A DNA stretch of 8,290 nt from DATDCV01 sp036524155 (GTDB taxonomy: Bacteria; Verrucomicrobiota; Verrucomicrobiia; Limisphaerales; UBA8199). Of the stretch, positions 6,101 to 8,290 are shown in pieces. Every line of letters starts with the position of its first letter. The first letter of the stretch is position 1. The stretch is from the NCBI GenBank assembly GCA_036524155.1, contig DATDCV010000526.1, positions 1-8,290 on the forward strand, given 5' to 3'. Both the position numbers and the translations under genes were made by a program. The notes beneath the pieces are model-generated. The model did not search any database and had not been told where the DNA came from. It was given only the letters and a program-made list of their open reading frames with translations.

Positions 6101-7857
6101 GTGTTGTCCAGGAGCGTGTTGGCGGCCATGTACTGGATCCACTCCTCAACATTGATGCGGCGCTGAACATCGGCGACGTAATTGGCGGCCTGGTACCCAT
6201 TGACGGTGTTCAGGACGGCGAGCAGATCGATCAGGTCGGACCAGTCGTTTTGGAGGAAATTGTTCTGCTTGAAATAAGCGTTGGTATAGCCGGCCTGGGC
6301 GTAGTTGGCTCCGAGCCACCTCAAGTCAGCAAGGCCGGTGCGGCTGGGGTCGCAGAGAGTCTGATCGCGAATCCCGCGATAGGAGTTGCCGTAGGGGTCG
6401 AGCGCGAAGGTGCGTTGGACAAAATCCGCATTGTATTGCTCGTTGGCGGCGTAGGATCCGAACGAGTTGTTGCCCATGACTGCCATCAGATTGGCGCCGT
6501 TGACGCGGACCTGGACGGCTCGCGACTCGGCCATCGGCACCTCGAGGCGGCGGAAAATCGCGCTGCCGATGACCTGGCTCTGGGCGTTTTGGGAGTTGAG
6601 GTTGACGCCGGTGAGCCCTTTCCAGGAGCGGTCGCCGGGGATATTGACGTGGTAGTTGTTGGGGCGGGAGGAGCGGGTGCCGTGGCCGCGGTTGCGCACG
6701 CCGCAGTTATACCGTAGTTGAGTCGTCGTGCCGCCGCCGACCGCGCCGTCGACCGTGATCCAGGTCATGTTCATCTGCGCATCGCTGTCCATCCCCGGAC
6801 AGCCGGCGCCGATCTGGTAGAGCTCCGCGCGTTCCATCTCGGTCATGATCATCCGGTACAGAGGCTGTGAGCCGGCGTAAACGCCATCGTCCACCTGGTA
6901 CAACAGGTTGGCGGTGCGCGTTGAATTTGTCGGCGGCACGACGTTGGGGTAGATGCGTGTGTGCCCTTCGAGGTCCTGCGCCAGGAGGTAGAACTCGATT
7001 ACCGTCCCGACGGGCTGAGCCGGCAAAATCGCGGCGAAGATCCCGTCGCCCGGCAAGCCGTCGCCGTGCGCCCCGTCGTCAAACATGGGCGCGGCGGTGA
7101 ACGCCGGCGGCGTGGCGGTACTGGCGTCGCGGTAATAGACGGTGAGCGAAAGCCCGTTCGTTCGCTCGTCGACCAATCGCGCGCTGACCGTCACGACATC
7201 GGTCGGTTGCGGAATGACCGGGGAATGGGTGACCCCAGTAATGATGGGAGCGATGTTGGCGTTGGCGACGGAGTTCGCCCGGCCCGGGGTGCCACCCGCC
7301 GGCACACTCGAGCTCCAATTATGCCCGAAATCGTTCGGGAGCGCCGGGTTCATCAGTTCCAGGGAACTTCCACCACCATCGTGCGGCGCTTGCCATTCCC
7401 ACCCGTAATGTCCGAATGAGTTGTAGTTGGTCGTCAGGACCCGCGCCGCCCAGTCGCCATCGTTCGAAAAATTGACTTCATTGACCGTCTGGCCGGCGGC
7501 GTTCTCGAGCTTGAGGTGAGAACTCATCGCACCCGTCCAACCCGCGACGAAATTGACAACTCCGGGATATTTATTGGCGAAGGTGGCGGCGTCCGAGGCG
7601 ACCACCAGGTAGGCGCCGGGCGCAAGGTAAGTGGCTGTGTTCGTCGGAAATGCGTATTGGATGCCCCGTGTGAAACGCCAACCGGTGAGGTTCACCGTAT
7701 TGGTGTCGGGGTTATAAAGCTCGACATAGCACTCGAGGAGGTTTTCGGCCGGCGAGTGGTACATGACCTCGTTGATCAGGACGTTCCCGGAACAGCAGAA
7801 AAGTCCGGAGGCAAGGATCGTGGATGTGCCGAGAAGTGCTTTTGCGGTAATACTCAT
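127..7857 (-). CDS. Giant secreted CotH kinase-like / lamin-tail multidomain protein
   Basis: The gene encodes 2576 residues, roughly 270 kDa, from ATG at 7857 to TAA at 127-129. The start is well fixed: an in-frame TAG lies at 7891-7893 with no ATG, GTG or TTG between, and a signal peptide follows the ATG directly. No Shine-Dalgarno sequence is visible; the 11 bases before the ATG are pyrimidine-rich (CTCCGTCTCCC). Domains in order by residue: signal peptide 1-24; LTD1 25-196; Ig-like linker 200-320; CotH domain 330-700; beta-sandwich linker 705-795; right-handed beta-helix 805-1150; Ig-like segment 1218-1318; LTD2 1327-1466; LTD3 1476-1609; jelly-roll-like 1614-1796; LTD4 1807-1949; LTD5 1958-2094; LTD6 2097-2250; LTD7 2257-2444; calcium-binding segment 2445-2495; C-terminal beta domain 2498-2574. 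Export is inferred from the signal peptide and the extracellular-type domains. Function is unproven: adhesion, surface assembly or protein phosphorylation by the CotH domain are all possible. It appears intact, with no frameshift, and stands alone in the window. Confidence 0.93.
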   Translation of the reverse strand: MSITAKALLGTSTILASGLFCCSGNVLINEVMYHSPAENLLECYVELYNPDTNTVNLTGWRFTRGIQYAFPTNTATYLAPGAYLVVASDAATFANKYPGVVNFVAGWTGAMSSHLKLENAAGQTVNEVNFSNDGDWAARVLTTNYNSFGHYGWEWQAPHDGGGSSLELMNPALPNDFGHNWSSSVPAGGTPGRANSVANANIAPIITGVTHSPVIPQPTDVVTVSARLVDERTNGLSLTVYYRDASTATPPAFTAAPMFDDGAHGDGLPGDGIFAAILPAQPVGTVIEFYLLAQDLEGHTRIYPNVVPPTNSTRTANLLYQVDDGVYAGSQPLYRMIMTEMERAELYQIGAGCPGMDSDAQMNMTWITVDGAVGGGTTTQLRYNCGVRNRGHGTRSSRPNNYHVNIPGDRSWKGLTGVNLNSQNAQSQVIGSAIFRRLEVPMAESRAVQVRVNGANLMAVMGNNSFGSYAANEQYNADFVQRTFALDPYGNSYRGIRDQTLCDPSRTGLADLRWLGANYAQAGYTNAYFKQNNFLQNDWSDLIDLLAVLNTVNGYQAANYVADVQRRINVEEWIQYMAANTLLDNTETCLANGVGDDYALFRGTNDTRFLALPYDLDSVMGRGLTTNITRINIWGMTNVSVMNRFMKTPEFAPLYFKWLKNYCDTVFSPARMNPLLDQLLTGYVPQGNIDLFKAYNAAQVNYILSLVPLNLTVSDSLPHANNFPYTTSPTTALFGKGNAIRTRAILVNGAPAAWTAWTASWTTAAVALNPGLNRVLVQALDESGIEFERTYTDIWYDSGAVATVAGTVAADTTWSPTAGPYFIDGGLTIAGGATLTIQPGTIVYLNTNANLVVADGGRLLAEGTIDAPIRFTGRPGSGAPWGGITINGLGASPETRFAYTLFESNGATCIHVAGGTLSLDHSTFGTTTHQYLSLDGASFLVSGCIFPTSTAGFELVHGTGGIKVGGRGIVRDCYFGGTSGYNDIMDFTGGNRDFGQPIIQYYNNVFAGPASDDILDLDGTDAWIEGNIFMHCHRNGAPDSSSAVSGGNTGADTSEITVIGNIIYDCDNAATAKQGNFYTLINNTIVHTTKTGGEDFASGIVNVQDVGTTFGRGYYLEGNIITDAEQLVRNYDPAQTTVTFNNNLVPMAWTGPGMNNLVVVALLKHIPDLSETYFADWQSAQVMRDWFSLQPGSPARGTGPNGRDMGGVVPLGASVAGEPVGTNNLTTATLTVGVVRSGFGMPVAGFPNGSGYTHYRYRLDGGAWSGEISTTTPISLTGLANGPHRVEVSGKRDSGYYQDDPAFGADALVTSSRTWVVDTGYIPPTRTTVRLNEILALNSTTLTNAGTTPDLVELYNYGAGSVDLAGLSLSDNAALPNKFTFPAGTPLLASHQYLTLYADSQTGAPGVHLGFALKTTGDDLYLFDKAANGGALLDSVVFGVQLPDYSIGRGADGAWVLCRPTFGANNIAVLLGDAHHLKINEWLADGLFLANNDFIELFNADSLPVLVGGCYFSDAEGAPALSPIPALSFIAPTNYLPFIADSDPQQGADHLAFKLDPNVGIVILSDSTLQRIDAINYGPQTTDVSQGRSPNGSDILVSFAVPTPGAPNPVPNGVLSVTNVTSTMVNLVGIDTPWRYDNSGGTNFGTSWYQIGFNDSAWPQGLGLFGYETTPAEYPFPFRTTIPAPNQAGGKIAVYYRTHFQWDGSLTDYTLVSTNFVDDGAVYYLNGTRMSASIRMPAAVTYDTLATGQISVEGTPEYLAFTDRPVPGDNVLAVEVHQINTTSSDDVFGMQLNAVHYATNVVTSITGIPVVLNEVVASNHSLTNANGTLSDWVELFNAGPNTISLAGLGLTDDANNPRKYVFGTATALPAGGYLQLYCNNDLPAATNNSGFSLRASGGSLLLFNSPANGGGLIDGVNYGLQAADFSIGRMPDGSGGWALTVPTPKAPNLVAGLASVSNLKVNEWMADPASGPDWFEVHNSASLPVSISGLSFTDDLTKKSLSPVPPLSFIGIGPDAFVKFVADNDQPAGANHVGFALSRLGEAIGLFSPVGTLIDAVSFGAQQTGVSQGRFPDGSANIVNFAGTPSPAESNYLPVPNVVVNEVLSHTDPPLEDAVEFYNASPAAVNIGGWFLSNDPAELKKYRVPDNTMIAGYDYKVIYEYQFNSPGGSSVPFTFNSAHGDRVYLSEADAGGALTGYRAPAIFGSADNSVSFGRYTNSVGQVDFVALSSRSFGVDNPATVEQFRLGTGAPNAHPLVGPVVINEIMFYPPPNGLEDDTQDEFIELHNVSPNDVPLFDPQALTNTWKVKGGVNYTFPQGVHLPAGGFLLIVNFDPGADPLMLANFRARYNLSPAVPLFGPYAGNLANGGESIALYYPDSPQIAPHPDAGYVPYVLTDQISYLNAAPWPIGAGGTGSSLQRNVASNYGNDPANWFVAVPTAGRPNLVDPLDTNGDGLPDAWQIQYFGSITAPQAAPGADPDNDGFNNAQEFLAGTNPTLATSYLKIDSVQPGGTARNVAFTAVAGRTYTVLFKDDLNEAVWLKLADVPAQSASGPISIPDTTAANTRVRFYRLVTPQVP
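136..525 (-). other. Calcium-binding loops plus C-terminal beta domain (residues 2445-2574)
   Basis: DTNGDGLPD (2448-2456) and DPDNDGFNNAQE (2476-2487) are Asp/Asn-rich loops of the dockerin or thrombospondin type 3 kind, expected to bind calcium. The first is followed by AWQIQYFG, a form common in Verrucomicrobiota secreted proteins. The final domain has GRTYTVLFKDDL (2522-2533), WLKLADVPA (2538-2546) and RFYRLVTP (2566-2573), a small beta domain often found at the C-terminus of such proteins. There is no PEP-CTERM, LPXTG or hydrophobic anchor after it; the protein simply ends QVP. Confidence 0.75.
526..1569 (-). other. Lamin-tail domains 6 and 7 (residues 2097-2444)
   Basis: LTD6 opens NVVVNEVLSH (Asn2101-Glu2102), with AVEFYNAS, VNIGGWFLSND and VSFGRYTNS. 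LTD7 opens VVINEIMFYPPP (Asn2262-Glu2263), with FIELHNVS and YTFPQGVHLPAGGFLLIV, and ends PTAGRPNLVD. They are less alike than the LTD2-LTD5 set: LTD7 resembles LTD1 in its 'NEIM.YPP/NEVMYHSP' start and in having a long inserted region. LTD7 leads directly into the calcium-binding segment. Confidence 0.8.
1576..2439 (-). repeat. Two-LTD module, copy 2 (LTD4-LTD5, residues 1807-2094)
   Basis: LTD4 begins IPVVLNEVVAS (Asn1813-Glu1814) with WVELFNAG, LAGLGLTDD and AADFSIGRMPDG. LTD5 begins NLKVNEWMAD (Asn1962-Glu1963) with WFEVHNSA, LSPVPPLSFI, FVADNDQPAGANHVGF and GVSQGRFPDGS. Matches to copy 1 are strong in the second domain (LKINEWLAD/LKVNEWMAD; LSPIPALSFI/LSPVPPLSFI) and clear in the first (LAGLSLSDN/LAGLGLTDD; DYSIGRGADG/DFSIGRMPDG). 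Confidence 0.85.
2470..3018 (-). other. Jelly-roll-like beta segment between the LTD modules (residues 1614-1796)
   Basis: This segment reads VGIDTPWRYDNSGG (1628-1641), SWYQIGFNDSAWPQGLGLFGY (1647-1667, interrupted by no gap), IAVYYRTHF (1692-1700), TDYTLVSTNFVDDGAVYYLNG (1707-1727) and DNVLAVEVHQ (1769-1778). The order 'W..p.fdDs.W..g.a.lGyg', 'yfR..F', 'DDGavvYlNG' and 'g.N.lAvevHq' is that of galactose-binding-like beta-sandwich modules found in many large Verrucomicrobiota and Planctomycetota secreted proteins. Carbohydrate binding is the likeliest role, by analogy. It separates the two copies of the duplicated LTD pair. Confidence 0.7.
3031..3879 (-). repeat. Two-LTD module, copy 1 (LTD2-LTD3, residues 1327-1609)
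   Basis: LTD2 begins TVRLNEILA (Asn1332-Glu1333) and carries LVELYN and LPDYSIGRGADG. LTD3 begins HLKINEWLAD (Asn1480-Glu1481) and carries FIELFNAD, LSPIPALSFI, FIADSDPQQGADHLAF and DVSQGRSPNGS, ending PTPGAPNP. Both domains align, in the same order, with LTD4 and LTD5 further along the protein. This marks an internal duplication of a unit of about 285 residues. Confidence 0.85.
4408..5445 (-). other. Right-handed parallel beta-helix region (residues 805-1150)
   Basis: The entry is typical: a 'GGLTIAGGATLTIQPGTIV' cap (825-843), then LLAEGTIDAPIRFTG and WGGITING. After it come rung-like repeats such as LSLDHSTF, FLVSGCIF, IVRDCYFGG, WIEGNIFMHC, VIGNIIYDC, LINNTIVHT and YLEGNIITDA. The fold is shared with pectate lyase-like and surface passenger proteins. 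Acidic motifs NDIMD (982-986) and DDILDLDGTD (1012-1021), 30 residues apart, suggest bound calcium. The segment HCHRNGAPDSSSAVSGG (1031-1047) and AATAKQGNF (1069-1077) hold polar residues unusual for a purely structural helix. Polysaccharide binding or cleavage is possible but unproven. Confidence 0.8.
5758..6870 (-). other. CotH kinase-like domain (residues 330-700)
   Basis: The domain starts with PLYRMIMT (332-339), matching the first CotH strand. It has the basic segment VRNRGHGTRSS (387-397), corresponding to the 'RxRGxSxR' region, and SWKGLTGVNLNSQ (411-423), corresponding to the 'F.G.KKLNL' region. The helical core contains EEWIQYMAANTLLDN (571-585), then GDDYALFR (595-602) and LPYDLDSVMG (612-621). 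The family is known from Bacillus spore coat protein H, an atypical kinase that phosphorylates coat proteins. Asp615 and Asp617 correspond to the conserved 'PWDLD' acidic site. The preceding 'NWD...NYYLY' segment looks altered: Glu587 may replace the Asp, and DDY replaces NYY. Whether it is catalytically active cannot be decided here. Confidence 0.85.
7270..7785 (-). other. Lamin-tail domain 1 (residues 25-196)
   Basis: It opens with the LTD signature VLINEVMYHSP (Asn29-Glu30), followed by YVELYNP (44-50) and the 'V-L-GW' strand NLTGWRF. It closes with TPGRANS, the usual LTD exit motif. LTDs are immunoglobulin-like beta folds that in bacteria occur on secreted proteins and are thought to bind macromolecules. 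LTD followed by CotH is a recurrent arrangement in Verrucomicrobiota and Planctomycetota. Confidence 0.85.
7786..7857 (-). other. Signal peptide (residues 1-24)
   Basis: The N-terminus has one Lys at residue 6, a hydrophobic stretch at residues 7-20 (ALLGTSTILASGLF) and then CCSG before the first LTD strand at Asn25. Cleavage after Gly24 by signal peptidase I fits the small residues near the site. The paired Cys21-Cys22 hint at a lipoprotein, but the residues before each Cys (GLF, LFC) do not match the lipobox, so a lipid anchor is less likely. Confidence 0.75.
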
Positions 7858-7965
7858 GGGAGACGGAGTGAGCCGGTGGTAATGAAATAGCTACTGATTA
7901 CGAACGCCGGGAGGGAGCAAACCTTCTGCCTGGACGGTCCGTTTAGACAAGTAGCTCACACTACC

Positions 7966-7994
7966 CTCGTAACACGACCCCTGCGCGCGGTCAA
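7966..7994 (-). promoter_or_regulatory. Candidate sigma70-type promoter for the giant gene
   Basis: On the minus strand TTGACC (7989-7994, five of six matches to the -35 consensus) is followed after exactly 17 bases by TACGAG (7966-7971, three of six matches to the -10). A TGT (7972-7974) just before it gives an extended -10 TG. Transcription from here would leave a leader of about 100 bases. The -10 is poor and promoter rules in this phylum are not well known to me, so this is only a candidate. Confidence 0.25.
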
Positions 7995-8003
7995 ACAAGA
8001 AGA

Positions 8004-8019
8004 CCAAGGAATTTCCTGG
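8004..8019. promoter_or_regulatory. Imperfect palindrome upstream of the candidate promoter
   Basis: CCA(A)GGAA-T-TTCCTGG forms a seven-base-pair inverted repeat around one central base, with one extra A in the left arm. It ends ten bases upstream of the candidate -35 of the giant gene, where an activator might bind. It could be chance. Confidence 0.2.
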
Positions 8020-8092
8020 TGTGACAGGGCTGTGGGCGAAGTCGTAGCGCAGATTTGTAATCTATCAATTCGTATCGCCTCAGTCTTGGGTC

Positions 8093-8161
8093 GGAGCGCC
8101 GAGTTGCACTCGGCTTACACGCGGCCGTCGGCTCGCTTAAGCCGATTAAAAATCGGCGCTC
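8093..8161. repeat. Inverted-repeat element with alternative hairpins (REP-like), intron target
   Basis: The outer arms are perfect: GAGCGCCGA (8094-8102) and TCGGCGCTC (8153-8161). Two inner hairpins compete with them: GCCGAG-TTGCA-CTCGGC (8098-8114) and GCCGATT-AAA-AATCGGC (8141-8157). The element can thus fold either as one long stem or as two hairpins. It has no U-run on either strand, so it is not a standard terminator. The form (a GC-rich outer stem reading GAGCGCC/GGCGCTC around two stem-loops) is like the short palindromic repeats scattered in intergenic regions of Verrucomicrobiota, but copy number cannot be seen here. The right arm ends exactly at the intron's first base. Confidence 0.7.
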
Positions 8162-8290
8162 GTGTGTCCGGCAGGTGCTGAGCCTCTCGGGGTGAAAGGT
8201 CCCCGACGGGGAGATGACGACAACCGAAGCGGAAGCCAGGAGTCAACCCGCGAGGGAACTCCGAAAGGGCGGAAGCGAACCTTCGACCGT
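8162..8290 (+). ncRNA. Group II intron, 5' part (domain I), class C-like, cut by window end
   Basis: The sequence from 8162 begins GTGTGTCCGGCAGG, matching the bacterial group II 5' consensus GUGYG and the longer class C start GUGYGYCCGGCA. Domain I-like folding follows: TCGGGG (8187-8192) pairs with CCCCGA (8201-8206) around a GTGAAAGG-type loop, and GGAGT (8239-8243) pairs with ACTCC (8258-8262) enclosing CCC-GCGA-GGG (8247-8256), a GNRA tetraloop hairpin. GGAAGCGAACCTTCG (8271-8285) also recalls class C introns. Such introns are mobile ribozymes, normally with a reverse transcriptase/maturase gene in domain IV, which would lie beyond the window on the plus strand. The class is less certain than the group II call. 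The intron points away from the giant gene. Confidence 0.75.

Larger units (their letters stand above)
7858..8092. other. Upstream region of the giant gene; no gene seen
   Basis: About 235 bases separate the giant gene's start from the inverted repeat. No credible small gene is visible on either strand. The region holds one weak promoter candidate facing the giant gene and a small imperfect palindrome, listed separately. No riboswitch or leader structure was recognised. Confidence 0.5.

Noticed and set aside
5524..6717. Open frame of 397 codons on the plus strand opposite the CotH region
   Set aside because: It mirrors the codon pattern of the real minus-strand gene in GC-rich DNA; its product is low-complexity Gly/Val/Arg-rich without recognisable domains.
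7860..7920. Promoter with TTGCTC (7915-7920) and TAGCTA near the start codon
   Set aside because: The spacing is about 21 bases and both boxes are poor; the upstream candidate at 7966-7994 is better spaced.
8093..8161. Integron attC site as the intron target
   Set aside because: No GTTRRRY core or its complement RYYYAAC is present at the arm ends, and no cassette-like gene or integrase is nearby.
8141..8161. Intrinsic terminator at the GCCGATT/AATCGGC hairpin
   Set aside because: No T-run follows the stem on either strand, and no gene ends just before it in the window.

Overview
The window is dominated by one very large gene on the minus strand, a 2576-residue secreted multidomain protein filling positions 127 to 7857. 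A short upstream region with a palindromic repeat follows, and the last 129 bases look like the 5' end of a group II intron on the plus strand. GC content is high. The protein combines a CotH kinase-like domain, many lamin-tail domains (LTD), a parallel beta-helix, a DTNGDGLPDAWQ-type calcium-binding segment and a C-terminal 'FYRLVTP' beta domain. This combination is characteristic of Verrucomicrobiota (Pedosphaera/Limisphaerales-like soil or freshwater lineages). That assignment rests on recalled family style, not on a database search.

Layout. Positions 1-126 are the region downstream of the giant gene, with no gene or convincing terminator visible. Positions 127-7857 hold the giant gene. 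In protein order it reads: signal peptide; LTD1; Ig-like linker; CotH domain; beta-sandwich linker; right-handed beta-helix; Ig-like segment; LTD2 and LTD3; a jelly-roll-like segment; LTD4 and LTD5; LTD6; LTD7; calcium-binding loops; C-terminal beta domain. LTD2-LTD3 and LTD4-LTD5 are copies of one two-domain unit. Positions 7858-8092 are the upstream region of the gene, with a weak promoter candidate and a small palindrome. Positions 8093-8161 are an inverted-repeat element with alternative hairpins. Positions 8162-8290 are the 5' part of a group II intron, most like class C, cut by the window edge.

Interpretation. The giant protein is probably exported and acts at the cell surface or outside, binding and possibly modifying or cross-linking polymers; no substrate can be read from the sequence. 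The intron sits exactly at the end of the inverted repeat, with a stem-loop and then a four-base GCTC before the splice site, which is the usual target arrangement of class C introns. No canonical defence system, CRISPR array, tRNA or rRNA is visible.
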